Shown piece by piece: positions 1 through 6,987 of a stretch of 11,437 nt of DNA. The translations under genes and the position numbers were made by a program. The stretch is from Oribacterium sp. GTDB lineage: Bacteria > Bacillota_A > Clostridia > Lachnospirales > Lachnospiraceae. The first letter of the stretch is position 1; each line of letters starts with the position of its first letter. Under the pieces are notes generated by a model. That model had not been told where the DNA came from. It saw nothing but the letters and a program-made list of their open reading frames with translations, and searched no databases. The stretch covers positions 1 through 11,437 of the forward strand of contig JAGAXP010000111.1 in NCBI GenBank assembly GCA_017940955.1, in the 5' to 3' direction.

Positions 1-1078
1 CCATGGCACTGTGATAGGAGTAACAGGTTCCGTGGGAAAGACCACTACCAGAACCATGATAGCTACAGCACTCAGCGCTGGAAAAAAGGTATTCCAGACC
101 GCCGGCAATGCAAACTCCCAGGTTGGAGTCCCTATCACAATGTTTCAGATGGCCCGCTCGGGAGCAGATATCGCGGTTATCGAGCTTGGAATGTCGGAGC
201 CGGGAGAGATGACAAGAATCGCTCAGATCGCCTGTGTGGATGCCGCAGTCATTACCAATATCGGCATCGCACATATAGAGCAGCTTAAAACCCAGGAGAA
301 CATTCTCCGTGAGAAGCTTCATATCCTTGACGGTACACCTGACGGTGGTATCCTTTATGTCAATGCGGACGATCCTATTTTAAGCAAACTCACCCCGGAC
401 AGTATCCATGACTTCGGAATAGCAAAGGATATCAGTCTCACCATAAGACAGTATTCCATGGATGACTATCCTCTGACGCTTTCCGTCAAGGGTGATCACA
501 TGCTTCAGAATGCTTCGGCAGCCATGCATATAGCGGAATTTGCCGGCGTGGATACGGAAAATGCAAAGGATAAACTCATGTCCTTCACCGGAGTTACAGG
601 CCGCGGAGAAACCTTTAAAACCAAAGACGGCGTCACAATCATAGACGATGCCTACAACGCATCACCGGTTTCCATGAAAGCAGGTCTTGACACCTTATCG
701 CAGCTTGAAGGAAACCGTAAGATAGCAGTTCTTGCCGATATGCTTGAACTCGGAGAGAATACTTTGGATTATCACCGCGAGGTAGGTGTTTACCTTGCGA
801 CTCTTCCAATTGATGTAGTATTTCTCTACGGTGAAAGAGCAGCATCTATAGGTGCCGGCATCAACGCAGCCTTTGATGCTCACGACATTTCTCTTGGTGA
901 CAGCGATACCAGGAGCAGGACCGGCAAAAAACCGACCATAGAATATTTCAACGATTTTTCAGAGCTCAAAAACACTATACAAGCCATTGCAAAGGATCAG
1001 GATGTGATACTTTTCAAGGGTTCCAACAGTATGAAGCTTACCGAGATCGTTAAAGCCTTTAAACAGGATATTGTATAA
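1..1078 (+). CDS. murF: UDP-N-acetylmuramoyl-tripeptide--D-alanyl-D-alanine ligase, 3' part (5' end outside window)
   Basis: MurF adds D-Ala-D-Ala to the UDP-MurNAc-tripeptide with ATP, the last cytoplasmic step of muropeptide synthesis. The frame is open to the left edge (first full codon at base 2), so about 100 N-terminal residues, including the UDP-binding domain, are missing. The GTG at base 11 lies just before the P-loop and is not the start. Visible motifs are the ATP-binding loop GVTGSVGKTTT, ELGMSEPGEM, the conserved His in NIGIAHIE, Asn in LQNASAAM, Arg in VTGRGE, Asp in DDAYNASPVSM, then ADMLELGE and FKGSNSMKLTEIV near the end. These are the invariant Mur-ligase residues, so the enzyme should be active. 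The stretch between NADDP and the NASAA motif (about bases 360-515) is roughly 18 residues shorter than in E. coli MurF, so the central domain looks trimmed. The stop is directly followed by the priA ATG. Confidence 0.95.
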   Translation, partial: HGTVIGVTGSVGKTTTRTMIATALSAGKKVFQTAGNANSQVGVPITMFQMARSGADIAVIELGMSEPGEMTRIAQIACVDAAVITNIGIAHIEQLKTQENILREKLHILDGTPDGGILYVNADDPILSKLTPDSIHDFGIAKDISLTIRQYSMDDYPLTLSVKGDHMLQNASAAMHIAEFAGVDTENAKDKLMSFTGVTGRGETFKTKDGVTIIDDAYNASPVSMKAGLDTLSQLEGNRKIAVLADMLELGENTLDYHREVGVYLATLPIDVVFLYGERAASIGAGINAAFDAHDISLGDSDTRSRTGKKPTIEYFNDFSELKNTIQAIAKDQDVILFKGSNSMKLTEIVKAFKQDIV

Positions 1079-3157
1079 ATGTACGCAAAGATCATAGTAG
1101 ACATTACAAACGAAGCTCTGGACAGAGCTTATACATATCGAATACCTGAAGGAATGAAGGTAAACGCCGGGGATAGAGTTTCTATCCCCTTTGGTGTTTC
1201 TAATGCCAAAAAAACAGGTTATGTAATAGGTCTTACAGATACCGTGGATTACGATCCCTCCCGTGTTAAAGATATCAGGGAGGTTCTGAGTAATGCGATA
1301 TCCGTTAAGGAACAGCTCATAAGTCTTGCTTCCTGGATGTCAACGGAATACGGAACAACCCTTATCCAGTGTTTGAAAACCGTACTTCCTGTGAAACGCG
1401 CCGTACGAAAGAATTCACGCCGTATAGATCCTCTTTTAAGGTATCAGGATGAAAAGGATGATTACCATGAGCTTAATCCCGAACAAAAGGCTGCTGCCGA
1501 TACTGTGATCGATGGCTTCAGGAAGTGCCGGAACACTTCAGAATCCGCTGCGGAATCACCTGAAGAATCCATGCCGGACTCTGAAAGACTCAGGGACTCC
1601 GGCATAAAGGATGTACCCCGGTATCTTCTTCACGGAATAACCGGTTCAGGAAAAACCGAAGTATACCTTCATGTAATGGAGGAGGTCATAAGCTCCGGCT
1701 ATAAAGTCATCATGCTCATACCTGAAATCTCCCTCACATACCAGACTGTTATAAGAGTCTCAACCAGATTTAAAGGCCGTGTGGCGATACTGAATTCACG
1801 CATGAGCATGGGCGAGCGTTACGAGCAGTATATGAAATGTGAGAAAGGGGAAGTCGACATCCTGGTGGGACCCCGTTCAGCCATATTCGCTCCCTTTGAC
1901 AGGCTTGGCATCATAATCATGGACGAAGAGCACGAAGGTGCCTACAAATCAGAAACAGCCCCCAGATACGAAACCCGGGAGGTTGCCTACCAAAGAGCAA
2001 AATTAAGCCAATGTCCCGTTCTATATGGTTCCGCCACCCCTTCGGTACATATATACACAGAAGCCCTGAAGGGAAGCATCACTCTTCTTGAACTTCACAG
2101 GAGAGCAAGACAGGGTTCAAATCTCGCCGAAACCGAGATAATCGACTTACGAACCGAACTTGAAAACGGAAACCGCAGTGTCTTTTCGGAAAGACTTTAT
2201 GAGCTCATAAAAGAAAAGCTGTCAGCCCGTCAGCAGATCATGCTATTCATGAACCGGAGAGGGTACAGCAGCTTCGTATCCTGCAGAAGCTGCGGGCAAG
2301 CCATAAAATGCCCTCACTGCGATGTTTCCCTGACTCTTCACAGGGATGGGATACTTCGATGCCACTATTGCGGGCATGAAACACCGCTTATGAAGACATG
2401 CCCCAACTGCGGCAGCCCGTATCTTGCTCCCTTTGGCTTCGGAACCGAAAAACTTGAAAGCCTTGTGAAAAAGACATTTCCCGAGGCCGTTGTGATCCGT
2501 ATGGATGCAGATACCACCAAAAACAAGGGCGGTCACGAAAAGCTGTTGGAACAGTTCAGGAATCATAAGGCAGACATACTTATAGGAACCCAGATGATCG
2601 TAAAGGGACACGACTTTCCGGATGTGACCCTTGTAGGTCTTATAGCCGCAGATTTAAGTCTTTCGGCACCGGATTTCCGGTCTTCCGAAAGAACATTTCA
2701 GCTTATCACCCAGGCAGCGGGAAGAGCCGGCAGGGCAGGGGGTCCCGGCAATGTCATTATCCAGACATATCAGCCGGATCACTACGCTATAGCTCTTACA
2801 ACCACTCAGAATTATAAGCTGTTTTACGAAAAAGAGATCAGCTTCCGCAGGCTGATGGGTTATCCGCCTCTGGAATACCTCATGACCATACAGCTATTAT
2901 CAAAGGACGAGGAAATCCTGACACTTATCAGCAATTCGGTATCTGAGCTGTTTAAGCCGGATTGTTCAGAAAAAAAAGCGGAGTTTATCGGTCCCCTGGA
3001 GGCAAGCGTATATAAGGTGAATGACATATACCGAAAAATCGTGTATATTAAACATCCTGAACATGATATAATCATACAGTTAAGGGACAGATTTACTGCG
3101 CTTGTCCGGGAAAAAGACAAGCGTGGATTTGTTATGCTTAACTATGACCTTCAGTAA
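1079..3157 (+). CDS. priA: Primosomal protein N', replication-restart helicase PriA
   Basis: PriA recognises abandoned replication forks and reloads the replisome; it is a 3'-5' superfamily 2 helicase. The 692 residues show an N-terminal 3'-DNA-end-binding domain (about 1-105, YTYRIPEGMKVNAGDRVSIPFG), Walker A GITGSGKT (186-193), DEEH (282-285), SAT (318-320), eight cysteines for two zinc sites (402, 405, 411, 414, 428, 431, 441, 444), GTQMIVKGHDFPD (503-515) and QAAGRAGR (545-552). Two things are odd. Only about 25 residues separate the 3'-end-binding domain from the helicase start at LNPEQ, where other PriA proteins carry a winged-helix domain. And a Ser/Glu/Asp-rich stretch of about 30 extra residues (148-180) precedes Walker A. 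The ATG abuts the murF stop; AGGA at 1065-1068 is a modest ribosome site 10 bases upstream. The helicase core is complete, so the product is probably functional. Confidence 0.96.
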   Translation: MYAKIIVDITNEALDRAYTYRIPEGMKVNAGDRVSIPFGVSNAKKTGYVIGLTDTVDYDPSRVKDIREVLSNAISVKEQLISLASWMSTEYGTTLIQCLKTVLPVKRAVRKNSRRIDPLLRYQDEKDDYHELNPEQKAAADTVIDGFRKCRNTSESAAESPEESMPDSERLRDSGIKDVPRYLLHGITGSGKTEVYLHVMEEVISSGYKVIMLIPEISLTYQTVIRVSTRFKGRVAILNSRMSMGERYEQYMKCEKGEVDILVGPRSAIFAPFDRLGIIIMDEEHEGAYKSETAPRYETREVAYQRAKLSQCPVLYGSATPSVHIYTEALKGSITLLELHRRARQGSNLAETEIIDLRTELENGNRSVFSERLYELIKEKLSARQQIMLFMNRRGYSSFVSCRSCGQAIKCPHCDVSLTLHRDGILRCHYCGHETPLMKTCPNCGSPYLAPFGFGTEKLESLVKKTFPEAVVIRMDADTTKNKGGHEKLLEQFRNHKADILIGTQMIVKGHDFPDVTLVGLIAADLSLSAPDFRSSERTFQLITQAAGRAGRAGGPGNVIIQTYQPDHYAIALTTTQNYKLFYEKEISFRRLMGYPPLEYLMTIQLLSKDEEILTLISNSVSELFKPDCSEKKAEFIGPLEASVYKVNDIYRKIVYIKHPEHDIIIQLRDRFTALVREKDKRGFVMLNYDLQ
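1520..1612 (+). repeat. Palindrome-rich in-frame insert within priA
   Basis: This stretch encodes the extra PriA linker and holds three consecutive inverted repeats: GAAGTG (1522-1527) with CACTTC (1534-1539); CTTCAG (1536-1541) with CTGAAG (1560-1565), enclosing TCCGC-T-GCGGA (1544-1554); and ATGCCGGA (1571-1578) with TCCGGCAT (1598-1605), enclosing CTGA (1581-1584) and TCAG (1590-1593). The repeats are seen directly. That the stretch is an insertion is inferred from the usual length of PriA at this point. Its origin is unknown; in-frame palindromic elements such as those in Rickettsia genes are an analogy only. Confidence 0.4.
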
Positions 3158-3242
3158 ATCCCATGTGCCGGTGTTTTACGGTTAAATCCACCTGAACCTC
3201 GGCCTGTGATAAAGAAACTATATTTTCAGAATGGAGTAAAAA

Positions 3243-3746
3243 ATGGCTTTAAGAACAATCAGAGTAATCGGCGACCCAATCCTTGAGAAGGAGTGTAAGC
3301 CTTTAAAAAATATTTCCGACCGCACAAAGGAGCTTATCATGGATATGTTTGAAACCATGTATGATGCCAATGGTGTCGGACTTGCAGCTCCGCAGGTTGG
3401 TATACTCCGACAGCTTTTTGTTGTTGATATCGGAGATGGCAAACGTTACGTATGCATCAATCCAACTGTAACAGCCATAGGCGAGGAGTGCCAGACCGGA
3501 GAGGAAGGCTGTCTTTCAGTACCCGGCAAGGAGGGCGTTGTAACACGTCCGCTTAAGGTACACGTAAAGGCCTATGACATTAACATGGAAGAGTATGAAT
3601 TTGATGCAGAGGGTCTGCTTGCCCGTGCCATGGCTCATGAGAACGATCATCTCCACGGCATCCTTTACACTGAAAAGGTTGAAGGTGAACTGGAGGATGT
3701 AACTTACGAGAATCTTGAAGAGTACGATTACGGAGACGAGGAATAA
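3243..3746 (+). CDS. def: Peptide deformylase
   Basis: Peptide deformylase is a metal enzyme of the cytosol that removes the formyl group from the first Met of new proteins as they leave the ribosome. The 167 residues hold all three family motifs: GVGLAAPQVG (44-53), EEGCLSVPG with metal ligand Cys90 (87-95), and HENDH (132-136) with two His ligands and the catalytic Glu133. Length is normal for the short Firmicute type, with an acidic tail (EENLEEYDYGDEE-like) at the C-terminus. The start is supported by GGAG at 3233-3236, six bases before the ATG, and by the typical opening MALRTIRVIGDPIL. It lies 85 bases after priA and 86 bases before fmt, the enzyme that adds the group Def removes; this pairing is common in bacteria. 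Confidence 0.97.
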   Translation: MALRTIRVIGDPILEKECKPLKNISDRTKELIMDMFETMYDANGVGLAAPQVGILRQLFVVDIGDGKRYVCINPTVTAIGEECQTGEEGCLSVPGKEGVVTRPLKVHVKAYDINMEEYEFDAEGLLARAMAHENDHLHGILYTEKVEGELEDVTYENLEEYDYGDEE

Positions 3747-3832
3747 AGATTCATTACAGGGAGCCGGATAGATCTGCATCTGTATGTCAGAGATAAACGG
3801 TAAAAATCTTACGTATATAGGGAGGTAGTCTT

Positions 3833-4810
3833 TTGAAAGTCATATTTATGGGCACACCTGATTTTGCGGTTTCCACCCTGGAAGCACTGTACAAAGCAGG
3901 ACATGAGATAAGCCTTGTGGTGACACAGCCTGACCGTCCGAAGGGACGTCACGGGGAAGCACAGAAAAGCGACGTTAGGATCGCCGCGGAAAGTCATTCT
4001 ATCCCTGTCATCACCCCTTTAAAAATACGGAACGACGAGGAGGCCAAAAAGCTTCTGAAGGACCTTGCACCGGATGTTATAGTCGTAACTGCATTCGGTC
4101 AGATACTCCCTCAGGAAATCCTCGACATTCCAAAGTATGGCTGTGTCAATGTTCATGCCTCACTGCTTCCCAAATACCGTGGAGCTGCACCCATCCAGTG
4201 GGCAGTCCTTAATGGCGACCCTGAGACAGGTGTCACTACCATGCAGATGGATGCGGGACTGGACACAGGTGACATTCTTCTCACCAAAAAAACAGCTCTG
4301 GATCCAAAGGAAACCGGCGGAAGTCTTTTTGATAAGCTGGCTGTGCTCGGCGGGGAACTCATTGTGGAAACCCTTGAGAAGATTGCCGACGGAAGCATTA
4401 CCCGTACTCCTCAGGATCATGATGCCGCAACCAAGGTAGGCATGTTCACAAAGTCCTTCGGTCTTATCAACTGGTCGGAGCCGGCAGTAAAAACAGAAAG
4501 AAAGATCCGCGGACTTAATCCATGGCCATCAGCCTACACTTTCCTTTCCGGAAAACAGCTGAAGCTCTGGGATGCGGATGTAGTTTCCAAAGAATTTTTT
4601 GATGCAGGTGCATTGGAAGAAGCAGCTGTATTGACTACAGACAGGACCCCGGAGAATTCCGATAAATCCATGGAGGGACGTCTTTTCACGGATCATAAGA
4701 AAAATCTCATTGTCGTCTGCGGAGAAGATTTCCTGAAGATCAACGAACTTCAGCTGGAAGGAAAAAAACGTATGACAGCCGCTGATTTTCTTAAGGGCTA
4801 TCGTTTTTAA
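3833..4810 (+). CDS. fmt: Methionyl-tRNA formyltransferase
   Basis: Fmt transfers a formyl group from 10-formyl-tetrahydrofolate to Met-tRNAfMet, giving the initiator tRNA. The 325 residues begin MKVIFMGTPDFAV, with the folate-site signature VNVHASLLPKYRGAAPIQWA (105-124) and the catalytic trio Asn106, His108 and Asp144 at the same numbers as in E. coli Fmt. The C-terminal tRNA-binding domain runs from about LNPWPSAYT (228) to FLKGYRF. The start is TTG, backed by GGAGGT (3821-3826) six bases upstream; the first ATG (3848) would cut off the first beta strand, so TTG is preferred. The C-terminal domain has a somewhat long acidic loop (about 255-285). The stop is 18 bases before the next gene, so the two are probably co-transcribed. 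Confidence 0.97.
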   Translation: MKVIFMGTPDFAVSTLEALYKAGHEISLVVTQPDRPKGRHGEAQKSDVRIAAESHSIPVITPLKIRNDEEAKKLLKDLAPDVIVVTAFGQILPQEILDIPKYGCVNVHASLLPKYRGAAPIQWAVLNGDPETGVTTMQMDAGLDTGDILLTKKTALDPKETGGSLFDKLAVLGGELIVETLEKIADGSITRTPQDHDAATKVGMFTKSFGLINWSEPAVKTERKIRGLNPWPSAYTFLSGKQLKLWDADVVSKEFFDAGALEEAAVLTTDRTPENSDKSMEGRLFTDHKKNLIVVCGEDFLKINELQLEGKKRMTAADFLKGYRF

Positions 4811-4814
4811 TATC

Positions 4815-4825
4815 AGGAGGTGATC
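4815..4825 (+). promoter_or_regulatory. Extended perfect Shine-Dalgarno of the zinc peptidase gene
   Basis: AGGAGGTGATC is complementary over 11 bases to the standard 3' tail of 16S rRNA (GATCACCTCCT). It places the true start at ATG 4829, eight bases after AGGAGG. The GTG at 4820 lies inside the site and cannot be the start. Confidence 0.8.
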
Positions 4826-4828
4826 ACT

Positions 4829-5539
4829 ATGTATGGATATCCGATGTATTATGGATATGATTGGACTTATTTTCTTGTTTTGATAGGTGTGGTTCTCAGT
4901 ATGATCGCAAGCCACAATGTGCAGGCAACCTTTGAGAAGTATTCGCATGTGCAGGCTTTTTCCGGTCTTACGGGAGCACAGGCTGCCAAGATGATACTTG
5001 AGAGAAACGGCATTAACAATGTCAGAATCCAGGGCATCGCCGGCAGTCTCACCGATAACTATGTACCCAGTCAGAAGGTACTGAATCTCAGTCAGTCAAC
5101 CATCAACAGTACCTCCATTGCTGCCATCGGTGTGGCTGCACATGAGTGCGGACACGCTATACAGGACGCAAGGGGGTATCAGCCGCTGATCCTTACCAGA
5201 ACCATTTCTCCGATTTGCGCCATTGCGTCAAAGGTATCACTTCCGCTGATATTCTTCGGATTCATCATCAGTATGACATCTCTCATTCAGATCGGGATAA
5301 TCACCTTTGCGGTCGCCATATCTATTCAGCTTCTGACTTTACCCGTGGAATTTGATGCCTCCAGAAGGGCCGTTCAGACTCTGGCGGAATACGGTATGGT
5401 GAATGACAGCGAGCTTAACGGTATCAAGGCTGTTCTCAAGGCTGCCGCATTAACCTATGTTGCAGCTGCCGCGTCCTCAGTTCTTCAGCTTTTACGTCTG
5501 GTTTTACTTACACGTGGAAGCGGAAGAAGAAGAAGATAG
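4829..5539 (+). CDS. Membrane zinc metallopeptidase, YugP family
   Basis: This 236-residue protein belongs to the YugP-like zinc peptidases (Pfam Zn_peptidase_2). It has the zinc motif HECGH (105-109) in the setting AAIGVAAHECGHAIQDA, and EFDASRRA (174-181), whose Glu174 is a plausible third ligand. Membrane segments are predicted by eye at about 13-27, 122-148 and 150-171, with another hydrophobic stretch at 204-227. The protein ends in a short basic tail, GSGRRRR. The opening is Tyr-rich (MYGYPMYYGYDW), as is common in the family. The substrate is not known. It sits between fmt and rsmB, a position repeated in many Clostridia, but the context does not reveal a role. The stop is seven bases before rsmB. 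The purine-rich GAAGAAGAAGAAG run at its end encodes the basic tail and lies just upstream of the rsmB start. Confidence 0.9.
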   Translation: MYGYPMYYGYDWTYFLVLIGVVLSMIASHNVQATFEKYSHVQAFSGLTGAQAAKMILERNGINNVRIQGIAGSLTDNYVPSQKVLNLSQSTINSTSIAAIGVAAHECGHAIQDARGYQPLILTRTISPICAIASKVSLPLIFFGFIISMTSLIQIGIITFAVAISIQLLTLPVEFDASRRAVQTLAEYGMVNDSELNGIKAVLKAAALTYVAAAASSVLQLLRLVLLTRGSGRRRR

Positions 5540-5546
5540 GAATCTT

Positions 5547-6863
5547 ATGGAAAATAAAAAGCCCTTTAAAAAACCTTATAATAAATCTTCCCGCCCGCAT
5601 ACGCACGCCGGAAGGTCTCAGGAAAAGACCGCAGTTACACCGCGGTCTATTGCGATTTATAGCCTTAATAAGATCCTGGAGGAAAAGCTGTTTTCCCACA
5701 TCGTTCTGAGAGAACAGCTTCAGAAATACACCAATCTGACAGAACGTGACCGCGGCTTCATCACACGTCTCGTTGAGGGAACCCTGGAGTATACCATCCA
5801 GATTGATTTCATTCTGAACAGGCACAGTAAAACACACACCAAGAATATGGATCCCCTGATAAGGACTGTTCTTCGTATGTCCTCTTATCAGATTCTGTAT
5901 ATGGACAGAGTTCCTGACAGTGCAGCCATTAATGAGGCGGTCAGCTTCATTAAATCACAAGGCAGCAAAAAGATCGTACTTTTGTCAGGCTTCGTTAATG
6001 GAGTCCTCCGAACCATATCAAGGGAAAAGGAGACCATATTTGCTGATCTTGCCCATACAGGAAAGACCCCTGCCTATATTCGTCTGAGTACACCTTTATG
6101 GCTTTATGATTATCTCAGGGTAATGTACGGAAGAGAAACCACAGAGCAGATGCTTGACTGGTTTTTAAAGGGTTCAAAAAAGAACTATGTACGTTTTAAG
6201 GATGGACACTCTGAAGTGATGGATGGAAATATCTCAAAAACAAAGCTTTTCAAGAGCGGAGATATAACTGTCCAGGATTATGCTTCACAACAGGTCGGAA
6301 TAGAAGCGGATCCTCATGCAGGAGATCTGGTGGTGGACGTTTGCGCCGCTCCCGGCGGGAAGAGCTGTCATATAGCTGAGCTTCTTCAGGGAACCGGTCA
6401 TGTTGATGCGAGAGACCTTACCGAAGATAAGATCACACTTATCAACGAAAACATCGAACGTCTTTCCCTTGATAATATTTCCGCAAAGGTGTTTGATGCA
6501 AGAGTTCCTGACCCTGCACTTTTGGACGAGTCCGGCAACGGAAAAGCTGACATCGTATTGGCGGATCTCCCCTGTTCGGGACTTGGAATCATGGGCAAAA
6601 AGCCTGACATCCGTTTCAATACTTCATTAAACAGCATAAAGGAGCTGCAGACACTTCAAAGAGATATCCTTACCACCGTTACAAAATATGTAAAACCCGG
6701 CGGAAAGCTTATATATTCCACCTGCACACTCAGCAAAGAGGAAAATGAAGACAACAGGGATTTCATACTTTCCCTTCCGGGCTTCACTCTGGATAAAGAG
6801 AAAAAGTTCTTACCGGGAGAACCTTCCGACGGCTTTTACCTGTGCGTATTCAAAAAAGTATAA
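5547..6863 (+). CDS. rsmB: 16S rRNA (cytosine-5-)-methyltransferase RsmB
   Basis: RsmB methylates a cytosine of 16S rRNA (C967 in E. coli) using S-adenosylmethionine. From ATG 5547 the protein has 438 residues: a Lys/Arg-rich N-terminal extension (1-30), a NusB-like RNA-binding domain (about 31-160), then the methyltransferase domain with VVDVCAAPGGKS (262-272), DLPCSGLG with Cys343, and YSTCT with Cys393; these two cysteines release product and attack the base. The region between PLWLYDYL and TVQDYASQQ is about 25 residues shorter than in E. coli RsmB and lacks the usual R-x-N motif stretch. ARDLTEDKI resembles Lachnospiraceae RsmB. An open frame reaches upstream to 5457, but it overlaps the zinc peptidase and adds non-homologous residues, so ATG 5547 with AGG at 5538-5540 is chosen. 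A second copy of the last codons follows the stop. Confidence 0.94.
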   Translation: MENKKPFKKPYNKSSRPHTHAGRSQEKTAVTPRSIAIYSLNKILEEKLFSHIVLREQLQKYTNLTERDRGFITRLVEGTLEYTIQIDFILNRHSKTHTKNMDPLIRTVLRMSSYQILYMDRVPDSAAINEAVSFIKSQGSKKIVLLSGFVNGVLRTISREKETIFADLAHTGKTPAYIRLSTPLWLYDYLRVMYGRETTEQMLDWFLKGSKKNYVRFKDGHSEVMDGNISKTKLFKSGDITVQDYASQQVGIEADPHAGDLVVDVCAAPGGKSCHIAELLQGTGHVDARDLTEDKITLINENIERLSLDNISAKVFDARVPDPALLDESGNGKADIVLADLPCSGLGIMGKKPDIRFNTSLNSIKELQTLQRDILTTVTKYVKPGGKLIYSTCTLSKEENEDNRDFILSLPGFTLDKEKKFLPGEPSDGFYLCVFKKV

Positions 6864-6875
6864 AAAGACAGAGAA

Positions 6876-6920
6876 GAAAACCTTTACGGCTTTTACCTTT
6901 GTGTGTTAAGGAAGGCCTGA
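6876..6920 (+). pseudogene. In-frame remnant resembling the rsmB 3' end
   Basis: Downstream of the rsmB TAA, in the same frame, the codons from 6888 read GFYLCVLRKA and then TGA (6918-6920). RsmB itself ends GFYLCVFKKV. The two share the 13-base run ACGGCTTTTACCT (6829-6841 and 6886-6898) and 19 of 24 bases over 6828-6851 versus 6885-6908, exactly 57 bases (19 codons) apart. Differences in the matched codons are mainly third-position (CTG/CTT, TGC/TGT, GTA/GTG, AAA/AAG) or conservative (Phe/Leu, Lys/Arg, Val/Ala). It is too short to be a gene; it is best read as a left-over gene end. The left boundary is uncertain. Confidence 0.6.
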
Positions 6921-6946
6921 AGGATCAGAGTTTCAGGCAAGGCTTC
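6911..6946 (+). other. Stem-loop in the rsmB-rlmN gap
   Basis: GCCTGAA (6915-6921) pairs perfectly with TTCAGGC (6932-6938) around a 10-base loop; GAAG (6911-6914) can extend the stem with CTTC (6943-6946) across a four-base bulge. No T-run follows, so it is not a standard intrinsic terminator. It could affect mRNA processing or rlmN expression, but nothing shows this. The rest of the 124-base gap holds the rsmB-like remnant and an AT-rich stretch before rlmN. Confidence 0.4.
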
Positions 6947-6987
6947 AGAATAAATCGGATGCCGGAAAAATATACAAATTTATTGGG

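Noticed and set aside
2243..2611. A 122-codon minus-strand frame inside priA
   Set aside because: It lies opposite the zinc-binding and helicase core of PriA and shows no protein motif.
3219..3224. TATATT as a -10 box of a def promoter
   Set aside because: It would put the transcript start on top of the def ribosome site, and no -35 hexamer is seen at proper spacing.
3158..3242. Hidden small gene or riboswitch between priA and def
   Set aside because: No open frame with a ribosome site and no strong stem was seen; the gap after def (3747-3832) is equally plain.
4820..4828. GTG start for the zinc peptidase
   Set aside because: The GTG is part of the Shine-Dalgarno sequence itself; ATG 4829 lies eight bases after AGGAGG.
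5457..5546. Longer rsmB reading frame beginning at 5457
   Set aside because: It overlaps the end of the zinc peptidase, has no ribosome site and adds non-homologous residues; ATG 5547 fits the spacing.
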